This document shows, piece after piece, positions 1 to 8,424 of a DNA stretch of 64,000 nt; position 1 is the stretch's first letter, and the number at the start of each line of letters is the position of its first letter. This DNA is from Acetobacteraceae bacterium (lineage in GTDB: Bacteria > Pseudomonadota > Alphaproteobacteria > Acetobacterales > Acetobacteraceae), in NCBI GenBank assembly GCA_027482245.1, contig JAIXWG010000061.1:303786-367785 (forward strand). Direction: 5' to 3'. Below the pieces are notes generated by a model, which saw only the letters and a program-made list of their open reading frames with translations, searched no databases and had not been told where the DNA came from. The translations under genes and the position numbers were made by a program.

Positions 1-294
1 GGGGATGAAGAACAGCAGGCCGAGCCTGGGGTTGGTGGCCAGGTTGGTCAGGCTGTCCACGCGGTTGTTGCCGGGGCGGTCGGGGACCAGCAGGCGCCTG
101 TCGTCCAGCACCACGACGAAGCCGGGCGCGTCGCCGCGGGGGGAGGCGTCGCAATTCCCCTCCCCGTCGGCCGTCGCCATCACCAGGAAGGGGGAGCGCG
201 CGATGAAGAGGCGGGCGAAATCGTCGAGGTGGTCCAGCTGCTTGTCCACCGCCAGGCCCGCGGGGGCCGGGTAGATGCTGCGGAGATCGTCCAT
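1..294 (-). CDS. PPOX-type FMN flavoprotein, 3' end cut by window edge
   Basis: The first 98 codons of a pyridoxamine-5'-phosphate-oxidase-like (split-barrel) protein; the C-terminus lies outside the window. It opens MDDLRSIYPAPAG and contains the stretch FLVMATADGEGNCDASPRGD followed by DDRRLLVPDRPGNNRVDSL, the pattern of the MSMEG_1061-like FMN-dependent PPOX family: a strand with substrate/flavin contacts, then the PDRPGN-R-D-S segment. Such proteins bind FMN or F420 in the cytoplasm and reduce small molecules; the substrate is unknown. The start is the ATG whose complement is 292-294. A Bug-type binding protein gene lies just downstream of its start on the same strand (12 bp apart), so the two may be co-transcribed. 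Confidence 0.8.
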   Translation of the reverse strand, partial: MDDLRSIYPAPAGLAVDKQLDHLDDFARLFIARSPFLVMATADGEGNCDASPRGDAPGFVVVLDDRRLLVPDRPGNNRVDSLTNLATNPRLGLLFFIP

Positions 295-306
295 GCTCGT
301 CCTGCC

Positions 307-1281
307 TCAGCTTGCCGTGGCGCCGGAGGCGCGGACGACGGGTTCCCACTTCGCCAGCTCCGCCTGCACGAAGGCGGCGGTGCCCTCCGGCGTCGTGCCG
401 GTGACGGCGGGCTGGCCCATCTCCGACAGGCGCTGCGCGACATCGGCCTCCGCCACCACCGCGTTCAGCGTCGCGTTCAGGCGCTGGATGATGGGGGCGG
501 GCGTGCCGGCGGGGGCGAAGACGACGTTCCAGGTATAGGCCTCGAAGCCCGGCAGGCCGGCCTCCGCGAAGGTCGGCAGGTTGGGCAGGGCGGCCGCGCG
601 GTCCGGCGTCGCGATGGCCAGCGCGCGGATGCGGCTGTCCTGCACGAAGGGGACGACGGAGGCCAGCGCGTCCGTCGCGAACTCGACCCGGCCGGCCAGC
701 AAATCCGCCACCATCGGCGCCGAGCCGCGATAGGGGATGTGGGTGGCCTGGGCGCCCAGCTGCTGCATCAGCAGCACGGCGGCCAGATGGCCCATGGAGC
801 CGGTGCCGGAGGAGCCGTAGTTCATCTGCCCGGGCCTGGCGCGCAGCAGGTCGATGAAGGCGCGGAGGTCGCGGGCCGGCAGGTCGGGATGCGTGACCAG
901 CACGATGGGCACGCGCGCGATCTGCGCGATGGGCGCGAAATCCCGGATGGGGTGGAAGGGCAGCCGGCCTTCCTGCAGCGTCGGGTTGACGGCGTGGGTG
1001 GTGGCGGTGCCGATCAGCAAGGTGTGGCCATCGGGCGCGGCGCGGGCCACGGCCTCCGCCGCGATGGCGCCGCCGGCGCCGGGGCGGGCATCCACCACCA
1101 CGGGCTGGCCGAGCCTGGCCGCCATGCGGTCCGCGACCAGGCGGGCGACGATGTCGGTGGGGCCGCCGGCGGCGAAGGGGATGACCAGGCGGATGGACCG
1201 CGCGGGCTGCGCCAGCGCCGGCACGGCGAGGGCCGTGGCGACGCCGCCGAGGGCCGAGAGCGCAAGGCGTCGCGAGGGCAT
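307..1281 (-). CDS. Bug-family tripartite tricarboxylate transporter substrate-binding protein
   Basis: Periplasmic solute-binding protein of the TctC/Bug family, about 324 residues. It has a signal peptide (MPSRRLALSALGG...ALAQ) and then the family opening IRLVIPFAAGGPTDIVARLVAD, where the AAGG-T-D loop binds the carboxylate of the ligand. Further family marks are NYGSSGTGSMGHLAA and HIPYRGSAPMVADLLAG. I chose the ATG at 1281 because it begins a normal signal peptide; an in-frame ATG at 1317 would add 12 residues. No TctA or TctB membrane subunits are nearby, so it is an orphan binding protein, as is common where this family has expanded. The ligand (a carboxylate or aromatic acid) cannot be read from sequence. 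Confidence 0.9.
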   Translation of the reverse strand: MPSRRLALSALGGVATALAVPALAQPARSIRLVIPFAAGGPTDIVARLVADRMAARLGQPVVVDARPGAGGAIAAEAVARAAPDGHTLLIGTATTHAVNPTLQEGRLPFHPIRDFAPIAQIARVPIVLVTHPDLPARDLRAFIDLLRARPGQMNYGSSGTGSMGHLAAVLLMQQLGAQATHIPYRGSAPMVADLLAGRVEFATDALASVVPFVQDSRIRALAIATPDRAAALPNLPTFAEAGLPGFEAYTWNVVFAPAGTPAPIIQRLNATLNAVVAEADVAQRLSEMGQPAVTGTTPEGTAAFVQAELAKWEPVVRASGATAS

Positions 1282-1357
1282 GGCCGTTCCCGTCTTCGTT
1301 CCTGTCTTGCCGTTCATCCTGCCGGGGTGGGCGCCGCTGTCAACGCCGCGCTTCCCG

Positions 1358-2758
1358 TCAGAAGAAGATGAAGGTCACCAGCACAAACAGGGGAAGCAGG
1401 ATGCAGGCGGCCCAGGCGCAGTAGCCGAAGAAGGATGGCATGCGCTCGCCATTCTCCTCCACGATCGCCTTCACCATGAAGTTGGGCGCGTTGCCGATGT
1501 AGCTGTTGGCGCCCATGAAGACCGCGCCGCAGGAGATCGCGGCCAGCACCAGCGCGCCCTGCGTCATCAGGTAGGCCGGGTCGCCGCCGGCGAGCTCGAA
1601 GAAGACGATGTAGGTCGGCGCATTGTCGAGGAAGGAGGACAGCGCCCCCGACAGCCAGAAATAGACCCAGGGGATGGGCGCGCCGTTGGCGTCCGAGGTC
1701 AGCGCCACGAGCCCCGCCGCCGCGCCCGCGCTGCCCGCGCGGAGGATGGCCAGCACCGGCGCCATGGTGATGAAGATGGCGGCGAAGAGCTTCGCCACTT
1801 CCAGGATCGCGCCCCAGGCGAAGCCGTTGGCTTCGCGCAGCGCGTTGCTGGTGCCGAAGACGGAGACGAGGGTGATGGCGCCGAACAGCACGATGCCGAC
1901 CAGCTTCTCCACCTCCATCGGGTGGCCGAGCACGGGGACGACGCCGAGCTTGACGTAGCCCATGGCGATGACAACGGCGACGATGGCGCCCAGCAGCGCG
2001 ACGTTCAGCCAGCCCTCGATCGTCAGGGGCTCCCGCGCGCCCGTGTCGGGCACCACCGGCTTCTCCCGGTTCCAGGCGATGGTGTCGAAGACCCAGTAGA
2101 GCGCCAGCAGCAGCACGGCGCAGGTCAGGAACTCGCCGAAGAGATGCGTCGTCGGCCAGAAGAAGGACACGCCGCGGAGGAAGCCGAGGTAGAGCGGCGG
2201 GTCGCCCACGGGGGTCAGGCTGCCGCCGATATTGGCGACCAGGAAGATGAAGAAGACGAAGGTGTGCGTCTTGTTCCGGCGGAAGGCGTTGGCGCGCAGC
2301 ACCGGGCGGATCATCACCATGGCGGCGCCGGTGGTGCCCATCAGGCTGGCCATGACGGTGCCGATCGCCAGCAGCGTGACGTTCATGCCCGGGGTGCCGA
2401 CCAGCGTGCCCTTCACCATGACGCCGCCGCCCGCGGTGTAGAGCGCGGCGAGGAGCGCGATGAAGGGGATGTATTCCAGCACCGCGACATGGGTGAATTC
2501 GTACCAGGCGGCGCCGGGGCCGAAGACCGCCGCGAAGGGCAGCAGGAACAGCGCGGCCCAGCCGGCGGCGATCTTCCCGTAATGGTGATGCCAGAGGCTG
2601 GCGGCGAAGAGCGGCATCAGCGCGATGGAGAGCAGGATGCCGACGAAGGGGATCGCCCAGCCCAGCGACAGCTCCGCCCCCGGCACGCCCGCCGCGAAGG
2701 CCGGCGCCGGCAGCGCCGCGAGCATGACGGCCAACCCCAGGTGGCGCCGCATCCCCAT
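1358..2758 (-). CDS. CitMHS/NhaD-like sodium:proton antiporter or citrate-type transporter
   Basis: A 466-residue polytopic membrane protein of the ion-transporter superfamily (CitMHS_2-like). After a hydrophobic leader come about 12 membrane segments. Conserved loops are NIGGSLTPVGDPPLYLGFLRG (residues about 180-200), the GG-TPvGDPP re-entrant motif of the NhaD/arsenite/citrate group, and SSFLDNAPTYIVFFELAGGD near the C-terminal half, matching the second conserved SxxLDNaPtt motif. Members are annotated as sodium:proton antiporters or putative citrate transporters; sequence alone does not decide. An AGGAG sits about 8 nt before the ATG at 2758. It is transcribed toward the Bug protein with a 76-bp gap and divergently from the cox accessory operon. 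Confidence 0.85.
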   Translation of the reverse strand: MGMRRHLGLAVMLAALPAPAFAAGVPGAELSLGWAIPFVGILLSIALMPLFAASLWHHHYGKIAAGWAALFLLPFAAVFGPGAAWYEFTHVAVLEYIPFIALLAALYTAGGGVMVKGTLVGTPGMNVTLLAIGTVMASLMGTTGAAMVMIRPVLRANAFRRNKTHTFVFFIFLVANIGGSLTPVGDPPLYLGFLRGVSFFWPTTHLFGEFLTCAVLLLALYWVFDTIAWNREKPVVPDTGAREPLTIEGWLNVALLGAIVAVVIAMGYVKLGVVPVLGHPMEVEKLVGIVLFGAITLVSVFGTSNALREANGFAWGAILEVAKLFAAIFITMAPVLAILRAGSAGAAAGLVALTSDANGAPIPWVYFWLSGALSSFLDNAPTYIVFFELAGGDPAYLMTQGALVLAAISCGAVFMGANSYIGNAPNFMVKAIVEENGERMPSFFGYCAWAACILLPLFVLVTFIFF

Positions 2759-2909
2759 TCCCCGTCTCCTGATCCCCTGCCCCGCGCCATACAGGCAACG
2801 GCGCGGCCCGTCACGATCCCGTCCGCCCGGGCGCTTGGCGAGCCCCCCTGCCCTTCCCGCCCGAGCCCGCCGGGCCTAACTTCGCCGCCGACAGACGGAG
2901 TGACACCCC

Positions 2910-3617
2910 ATGGAAATGACTGGCGAGCGCCGGATCGGCGCGCCCCGCGAAGCGGTCTGGGCGGCGCTGAACGACCCCGCGGTGCTGAAGGAGGCCATTC
3001 CGGGCTGCGAAAGCGTGGAGCGGATCGGCGACGACCAGTTCCAGGCGAAGGTCTCGATGAAGCTTGGCCCGATGTCCGCCAAGTTCGGCGGCAAGGTCAC
3101 GCTGTCCAACATCAACCCGCCGGCCTCCTACACCATCTCCGGCGAGGGCACGGGCGGCGCCATGGGCTTCGCCAAGGGCGGCGCGGATGTGGCGCTGGAC
3201 GAGGTCGGGCCCAGCGAGACGCTGCTGCGCTACAACGTGAAGGCGCAGGTCGGCGGCAAGATGGCGCAGCTCGGCGCGCGGCTGATCGACAGCACGGCGA
3301 AGTCGATGGCCGACCAGTTCTTCGACCGCTTCGCGGCCCAGCTGGCGCCGAAGGTCGAGGCAGAGCCGGTGGCCGTGGCGGGCACGGACACGGAATACCT
3401 GGCCGACAGCGCGGCGGCCGGGCCCATCACCCAGCATGGCGCCGATGGCCAGTCCCCGGGCGGCCCCGTGCACCGCCCCAACCCGACAACCGGTGACATG
3501 CCGCTGCCGCTGCGGCTGCTGACGCAGGATTTCCTGGGCTTCCCCGCGCAGGTCTGGCTCGGCGGCGGTGCCATGATCGTCATCCTGGCGCTGCTCTTCC
3601 TGGTCGGCCGCGGATGA
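2910..3617 (+). CDS. coxG: CoxG-like SRPBCC protein (CO dehydrogenase subunit G family)
   Basis: 235 residues. Residues 1 to about 150 are a CoxG/SRPBCC domain: MEMTGERRIGAPREAVWAAL, then DPAVLKEAIPGCESVE and GPMSAKFGGKVTLSNI, the lines that define CoxG. A linker rich in Pro, Gly and Ala follows, then one C-terminal membrane helix (about 212-232, VWLGGGAMIVILALLFLVG). CoxG is known from carbon-monoxide dehydrogenase clusters, where it recruits or anchors the enzyme at the membrane. GGAG lies 11 nt before the ATG. Its stop overlaps the coxD start by 4 bp, so it opens a six-gene operon. No CO dehydrogenase or xanthine dehydrogenase structural gene is adjacent, so its client enzyme is encoded elsewhere. 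Confidence 0.9.
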   Translation: MEMTGERRIGAPREAVWAALNDPAVLKEAIPGCESVERIGDDQFQAKVSMKLGPMSAKFGGKVTLSNINPPASYTISGEGTGGAMGFAKGGADVALDEVGPSETLLRYNVKAQVGGKMAQLGARLIDSTAKSMADQFFDRFAAQLAPKVEAEPVAVAGTDTEYLADSAAAGPITQHGADGQSPGGPVHRPNPTTGDMPLPLRLLTQDFLGFPAQVWLGGGAMIVILALLFLVGRG

Positions 3618-4510
3618 GCCTGCCCGCCTCGGTTGCCGAAACGCAGCGCATGCTGGCGGAGGGCGGCTATGTCGCCGACCGCCAGCTGGCGACCACCATC
3701 CACCTGGCGTTGCGGATGGGCCGGCCCATCATGCTCGAGGGGGAGCCGGGCACGGGCAAGACGGAGATCGCCAAGGTCCTGGCGGCCCAGCTGCCCCGCC
3801 GCCTGGTGCGGCTGCAATGCTATGACGGCATGGACCTGGCCTCGGCCGCCTATGAGTGGAACCACGCGCGGCAGTTGATGGCGATCCGGCTGGCGGAAGC
3901 CTCCGGCGAGGCCGGCGACAAGGGCAGCCTGGAGCGCGGCATCTATGACCGCCGCTTCCTCCAGGCCCGGCCGCTGCTGCAGGCGTTGGAGGGCGAACCC
4001 GCCGTCCTGCTGATCGACGAGCTGGACCGCGCGGACGAGCCCTTCGAGGCCTTCCTGCTGGAGATCCTGGCGGATTTCCAGGTGACGATCCCGGAACTCG
4101 GCACGGTGCGCGCGGCGACGCCGCCTGTCGTCGTCATCACGTCGAACCGGACGCGGGAGGTGCATGACGCCATCCGCCGCCGCTGCCTCTACCACTGGGT
4201 GGACTACCCCGATGCGGCGCGGGAACGCGCGATCCTGAAGATCAGGGCGCCGCAGGTGAGCGAGCGGCTGTCCGCGCAGGTGGTGGCCTTCGTGCAGGCG
4301 GTCCGTGGCGCCGACACCTTCAAGCCGCCGGGGGTGGCGGAGACGATCGACTGGGCGGCGGCCCTGTCCGCGCTGGATGCGAAGGAGCTGGAGCCCGCCC
4401 TGGTGGATGAGACGCTGGGCGCGCTGCTGAAGTACCAGGACGACATCGCCAAGATCAGGGGCGCGGAGGCCGCGCGGCTGGTGACCGAGGCGAAGCAGGC
4501 GGTGGCGTGA
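3614..4510 (+). CDS. coxD: CoxD, MoxR-type AAA+ ATPase
   Basis: 298 residues. The Walker A motif GEPGTGKT is at residues 43-50 and Walker B VLLIDE at 131-136, followed by DRADEPFEAFLLEIL and the sensor-1 region PPVVVITSNRTREV (about 175-190). This is a MoxR/CoxD-type AAA+ chaperone. In Oligotropha carboxidovorans CoxD works with CoxE and CoxF to build the Mo-Cu centre of CO dehydrogenase; related pairs mature other molybdo-hydroxylases. The gene overlaps coxG by 4 bp (ATGA) and is followed 19 bp later by coxE, the VWA protein with which MoxR ATPases normally pair. Function by family is firm; the particular client is not. Confidence 0.92.
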   Translation: MSLPASVAETQRMLAEGGYVADRQLATTIHLALRMGRPIMLEGEPGTGKTEIAKVLAAQLPRRLVRLQCYDGMDLASAAYEWNHARQLMAIRLAEASGEAGDKGSLERGIYDRRFLQARPLLQALEGEPAVLLIDELDRADEPFEAFLLEILADFQVTIPELGTVRAATPPVVVITSNRTREVHDAIRRRCLYHWVDYPDAARERAILKIRAPQVSERLSAQVVAFVQAVRGADTFKPPGVAETIDWAAALSALDAKELEPALVDETLGALLKYQDDIAKIRGAEAARLVTEAKQAVA

Positions 4511-4529
4511 CGCCAGGGGGACGCCAGCG

Positions 4530-5753
4530 ATGATCCCCCCCAAATCCGCCATGCTGCTGCCCGCCCATGCCGGCGGCGCGGCGATGGGCAACAACCTCGT
4601 CGCCTTCGCGCGGCTGCTGCGCCGCGCCGGGCTGCCGCTCGGCCCGGCGGAGCTGCTGGCCGGCGCGGCGGCGCTGGAGGCGATCGAGATCGGCGACAAG
4701 GCGCAGGTCCATGCCGCGCTGCGCGCCACGATGGTGCACAAGCACGAACACTTCTTCCTGTTCGACCACGCCTTCAGCCTGTTCTGGCGCGATCCGGAAG
4801 CGGGCGCCCATGCCGCGGCGATGGCGCTGATGGACGGGATGAAGGAACAGCCGAAGCCATCGCCGGCATCCCGCCGCATGGCGGAAGCGATGCAGGGCGA
4901 CCGGCCCAACCCGCCCAGGCCGCCCGAGCAGCCGCCCGAGGACCGGGTGGACATGTCCTTCACGGTCAGCGAGCGCGAACGCCTCCAGACCATGGATTTC
5001 GAGGCGATGTCGGCCGCGGAGCTGAACGCCGCGAAGAAGGAGATCCGCAAGCTCGTCCTGCCACTGGATGCGCGGCCCACGCGCCGCTTCCGGCCGGACC
5101 ATGCCGGGCCCTACACCGACCTCCGCGCCACCATCCGGGAAGGGCTGCGGACGGGGGGCGAGATCATGGACATTGCGCGGCGCCGCCGCGTGGTGCGGCC
5201 GCCGCCGCTGGTGGCGCTGTGCGACATCTCCGGCAGCATGGCGCGCTACGCGCAGATCCTGGTGCATTTCCTGCACGCCGTCGCCAATGACCGGGACCGC
5301 GTGCACACCTTCCTGTTCGGCACGCGGCTGACCAATGTCACGCGGCAACTCAAGCACCGGGACGCGGAGGTGGCGTTCGAGATGGTGGCCCATGCGGTGC
5401 CGGACTGGTCGGGCGGCACGCGGATCGGCGAATCGCTGGAAGGCTTCAACAAGGCCTGGTCGCGCCGCGTGCTGGGCCAGGGGGCGGTGGTGCTGCTGAT
5501 CACCGACGGGCTGGACCGCGAGGGCGCGAAAGGCCTGGCGGAGGCGACGGATCGCCTCCGGAAATCATGCCGCCGGCTGATCTGGCTGAACCCGCTGTTG
5601 CGTTACGCCGGCTTCCAGCCCAAATCCCAGGGCATCCGGGCGATGCTTCCGCATGTGGACGAATTTCGCCCGGTCCATAATCTCGCCAGCCTGCGCGACC
5701 TGGTCTCCGTGCTCAGCGACCCGCGCGCCGGCCGAAGGGGGAGTGACGCATGA
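4530..5753 (+). CDS. coxE: CoxE, VWA-domain maturation protein
   Basis: 407 residues of the CoxE family. The C-terminal half is a von Willebrand A domain with an intact MIDAS motif D232-I-S234-G-S236 (CDISGSM) and a later VVLLITDGLDREG strand. The N-terminal half (NLVAFARLLRRAGLPLGPAELL...HKHEHFFLFDHAF) is the conserved helical part of CoxE. CoxE binds a metal ion and works with the MoxR ATPase encoded just upstream to mature a molybdenum hydroxylase. The start at 4530 has AGGGGG about 10 nt upstream; an internal ATG at 4584 (MGNNLVAF) is the alternative and starts nearer the conserved region. The stop overlaps the next gene by 4 bp. Confidence 0.9.
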   Translation: MIPPKSAMLLPAHAGGAAMGNNLVAFARLLRRAGLPLGPAELLAGAAALEAIEIGDKAQVHAALRATMVHKHEHFFLFDHAFSLFWRDPEAGAHAAAMALMDGMKEQPKPSPASRRMAEAMQGDRPNPPRPPEQPPEDRVDMSFTVSERERLQTMDFEAMSAAELNAAKKEIRKLVLPLDARPTRRFRPDHAGPYTDLRATIREGLRTGGEIMDIARRRRVVRPPPLVALCDISGSMARYAQILVHFLHAVANDRDRVHTFLFGTRLTNVTRQLKHRDAEVAFEMVAHAVPDWSGGTRIGESLEGFNKAWSRRVLGQGAVVLLITDGLDREGAKGLAEATDRLRKSCRRLIWLNPLLRYAGFQPKSQGIRAMLPHVDEFRPVHNLASLRDLVSVLSDPRAGRRGSDA

Positions 5754-6079
5754 GCGCCGCCGCCGATTCCGAGGATATCCTGGCCACCGCCGCCGGCTGG
5801 GCGCGGGAGGGTGAGCGCGTCGCCATCGCGACCGTGGTGGAGACCTGGGGCTCCTCCCCCCGCCCCGCCGGGTCCCGCCTGGCGGTGACGGCGTCCGGGC
5901 GGCTCGCGGGCAGCGTCTCCGGCGGCTGCATCGAGGGGGCGGTGGCGGAGGTCGCGAAACAGACGATGGAAACGGGCGTGCCGCAGCTGCTCGATTTCGG
6001 CATCTCCGACGAACGCGCCTGGGAAGTGGGGCTGGCCTGCGGGGGCAAGCTGAAGGTCTTTGTGGAGAAGCTCGGGTGA
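5750..6079 (+). CDS. XdhC/CoxI-family N-terminal-domain protein
   Basis: 109 residues carrying only the N-terminal XdhC_CoxI domain: ATVVETWGSSPRPAGSRLAV and LAGSVSGGCIEGAVAEVA, both diagnostic. XdhC binds molybdenum cofactor and delivers the sulfurated form to xanthine dehydrogenase-type apoenzymes in the cytoplasm. In most bacteria the N-terminal and C-terminal Rossmann domains are one protein of roughly 250-350 residues. Here they are two consecutive genes joined by a GTGA overlap, so the two parts presumably assemble. The ATGA overlap with coxE supports translational coupling. Confidence 0.9.
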   Translation: MSAAADSEDILATAAGWAREGERVAIATVVETWGSSPRPAGSRLAVTASGRLAGSVSGGCIEGAVAEVAKQTMETGVPQLLDFGISDERAWEVGLACGGKLKVFVEKLG

Positions 6080-6774
6080 AGAGTGACCTCCTCGACCGGC
6101 TGATGGCGGCGCGGGCGGCGAAGGTGCCGCTGGCGCTGCTGACGCGGCTGCCGGATGGCGCGCAGCTGCTGGTGCCGGGCGACGACGTGCCGGAAGCGCT
6201 GGCCGCGGAGGCCGAGGCCGCGATCGCGGCGGATGCGGCGCGCAACGTCACGCTGGGCAACGAGACCTGGTTCATCGCGCCGGAGAACCCGCCGCTCCGC
6301 CTCATCATCGTGGGCGCCGTGCACATCGCGCAGGCGCTGGTGCCCATGGCCCTGCCGCTCGGCTTCGCGGTGACGGTGGTGGACCCCCGCCGCGCCTTCG
6401 CGACCGAGGAACGGATGGGCGACCGCGTGACGATTTCCGGCGACTGGCCGGATGAGGCGATGGCGGCGCTGAAGCCCGATGCGCGCACCGCCGTCGTCAC
6501 GCTGACGCATGACCCGAAGCTGGACGATCCCGCGCTGGAAGTGGCGCTGCGGAGCCCGGCCTTCTATGTGGGCTCGCTCGGCAGCCGGAAGACGCATGCC
6601 AAGCGCGTGGCGCGGCTGACGGAAGCCGGGCTGAGCGAGGCCGAGATCGCGCGCATCGCGGCGCCGGTGGGCCTGGATATCGGGGCGGTGACGGCGCCTG
6701 AGATTGCCGTCTCCATCCTGGCGCAGATCGTCTCCGCCCGCCGCGGCGGGCCGAAGAAAAGGGCTGGGGCATGA
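6076..6774 (+). CDS. XdhC Rossmann-domain protein (C-terminal half, split XdhC)
   Basis: 232 residues, GTG start overlapping the previous stop (GTGA). It holds the XdhC Rossmann domain: LRLIIVGAVHIAQALVPMA, where the usual GAGHVA is GAVHIA, then VTVVDPRRAF, TAVVTLTHDPKLDDPAL and the signature FYVGSLGSRKTHAKRVARL near residue 180. The N-terminal 75 residues continue the linker region of XdhC. Together with the preceding gene it makes a complete XdhC/CoxF-type molybdenum-cofactor insertion factor. The Val in place of the second Gly in the dinucleotide-loop motif is a mild departure from consensus. The stop overlaps the next ATG by 4 bp. Confidence 0.9.
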   Translation: MKSDLLDRLMAARAAKVPLALLTRLPDGAQLLVPGDDVPEALAAEAEAAIAADAARNVTLGNETWFIAPENPPLRLIIVGAVHIAQALVPMALPLGFAVTVVDPRRAFATEERMGDRVTISGDWPDEAMAALKPDARTAVVTLTHDPKLDDPALEVALRSPAFYVGSLGSRKTHAKRVARLTEAGLSEAEIARIAAPVGLDIGAVTAPEIAVSILAQIVSARRGGPKKRAGA

Positions 6775-8417
6775 TCTTCGGGCCGACGCCCCTCGACGAA
6801 GCCAAGGGGGCGGTGCTGGCGCACACCGTCCGCCTGCCGGGGCGCGTGCTGAAGAAGGGCACCGTGCTGGATGAGGGCGCGATCGCCGCGCTGCGGGAAG
6901 CCGGGCGGCGGGACGTGATCGCCGCCCGCATGGAAGCCGGCGACGTGCCGGAGGATGAGGCCGCGGACCGGGTCGCGGATGCGCTGATGGCGCCCCTCGT
7001 TGCCAAGTCCCGCGCCGCCACGGGGCGGGTGAACCTCTTCGCGGAAAGCGCCGGGCTCTTCACCGTCGATGCCGGGCTGATCGACCGCATCAACGCGGTG
7101 GATGAAAGCGTCACCGTCGCCACCCTGCCCAACCATTCCGTGGTGGCGGCGAAGGAGATGCTGGCCACCATCAAGGTCATCCCCTTCGCCAGCCCGGGCC
7201 GCGTGCTCCAGGTTGTCGAGGCGATGGCCCGCGGCCGCACCGGCATCGCCATCCATCCCTTCCAGCCGCTCTCGGTCGGCCTGGTGCTGACGGAACTGCC
7301 GGGCATCAAGGAAAGCGTGATGGAAGGCGCGGTGGAGGCGACGGATGCGCGCATCCGGTCGCTGCTCGGCACCATGCTGCCGGTGGAGCGCGTGCGGCAT
7401 GAGGAAGGGCCCGTGGCCGATGCCCTGACCCGGCTCCGCAAGGCGGGCGCCGACCTGCTGCTGGTGGCAGGCGCCTCCGCCGTGGTGGACCGGCGCGACG
7501 TGGGGCCGGCGGCGATCGTCCGCGCCGGCGGCGTGATCGAGCATTTCGGCATGCCGGTCGATCCCGGCAACCTTATCTGCCTGGGGCGGATCGGGGAGGT
7601 GCCGGCCATGGTCCTGCCGGGCTGCGCGCGCAGCCCGAAGCTGAACGGCTTCGACTGGGTGCTGGCGCGCATCTTCGCCGGCCGCCGCGTGACGGCGCGG
7701 GATGTGATGGGCATGGGCGTCGGCGGCCTGCTGAAGGAGATCGAGGTGCGTCCCCTGCCCCGCGCCGATGCGCCCCGCGTGCCCGCCCCGGCCACCGCGC
7801 CGCGCCGCGCGCGCAAGGTCTGCGCGCTGGTGCTGGCCGCCGGACGGTCCCGCCGCATGGCGCCGCTCAACAAACTCCTGGTGCCCGACAACAAGGGCCT
7901 GCCGATGATCCTGCGCGTGGTGGACAACGCGCTGGCGTCCCACGCATCCCCGGTCATCGTCGTGACGGGGCATGAGCGGGAGCGGGTGGAGGAAGCGCTG
8001 GCGGGGCGCCCGGTGCTCTTCGCCCATGCGGAGGGCTATGCCGAGGGGCTGTCCGCCAGCCTCAAGGCCGGGCTGGCGGCGGTGCCGCCGGATGCCGAGG
8101 GGGTGCTGGTCTGCCTCGGCGACATGCCGCTGGTGACGGCGCCGATGCTCGACCGGCTGCTGAACGCCTTCGATCCGGAGGAAGGCCGCGCCATCGTGCA
8201 GCCGACCTATCGCGGCAAGCAGGGCAACCCGATGCTGTGGAGCCGGGAATTCCTGCCGCAGATGCTGGCGATTTCCGGCGATGTCGGCGCGCGGCACCTG
8301 GCGGGCAAGCATGCCGATCGCCTGGTGGATGTGGAGATGGCGAATGACGCGGTGCTGCGCGACTTCGACACGACGGAGAGCCTGAAGGGGCTGCCGGAGT
8401 TCGCGGGGAAGAAGTAG
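6771..8417 (+). CDS. Molybdopterin-binding / MocA-like nucleotidyltransferase fusion
   Basis: 548 residues with two functional parts. Residues 1 to about 335 resemble MoeA/MoaB-like molybdopterin-binding proteins (for example the segment LLLVAGASAVVDRRDVGPAA). Residues about 348-548 are an NTP_transf_3 domain like MocA/MobA: CALVLAAGRSRRMAPLNKLLV (nucleotide loop and Lys), VLVCLGDMPLVTAPMLDRLL (metal-binding GDMP) and QPTYRGKQGNPMLW. MocA makes the cytosine dinucleotide cofactor used by xanthine-dehydrogenase-family enzymes, so this is probably the last step of cofactor synthesis for the enzyme that coxD/E and xdhC mature. It closes the operon and faces the minus-strand gene block 8 bp away. 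Confidence 0.88.
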   Translation: MIFGPTPLDEAKGAVLAHTVRLPGRVLKKGTVLDEGAIAALREAGRRDVIAARMEAGDVPEDEAADRVADALMAPLVAKSRAATGRVNLFAESAGLFTVDAGLIDRINAVDESVTVATLPNHSVVAAKEMLATIKVIPFASPGRVLQVVEAMARGRTGIAIHPFQPLSVGLVLTELPGIKESVMEGAVEATDARIRSLLGTMLPVERVRHEEGPVADALTRLRKAGADLLLVAGASAVVDRRDVGPAAIVRAGGVIEHFGMPVDPGNLICLGRIGEVPAMVLPGCARSPKLNGFDWVLARIFAGRRVTARDVMGMGVGGLLKEIEVRPLPRADAPRVPAPATAPRRARKVCALVLAAGRSRRMAPLNKLLVPDNKGLPMILRVVDNALASHASPVIVVTGHERERVEEALAGRPVLFAHAEGYAEGLSASLKAGLAAVPPDAEGVLVCLGDMPLVTAPMLDRLLNAFDPEEGRAIVQPTYRGKQGNPMLWSREFLPQMLAISGDVGARHLAGKHADRLVDVEMANDAVLRDFDTTESLKGLPEFAGKK

Positions 8418-8424
8418 CAGCGCG

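Noticed and set aside
854..3496. Open plus-strand frame of 880 codons
   Set aside because: It runs antisense across the antiporter gene and out of frame through coxG; composition is Arg/Gly/Asp-rich and no family marks occur. GC-rich shadow.
2910..8417. Operon as a complete carbon monoxide dehydrogenase locus
   Set aside because: Only accessory genes are present; without coxM, coxS and coxL next to it, CO oxidation cannot be claimed.
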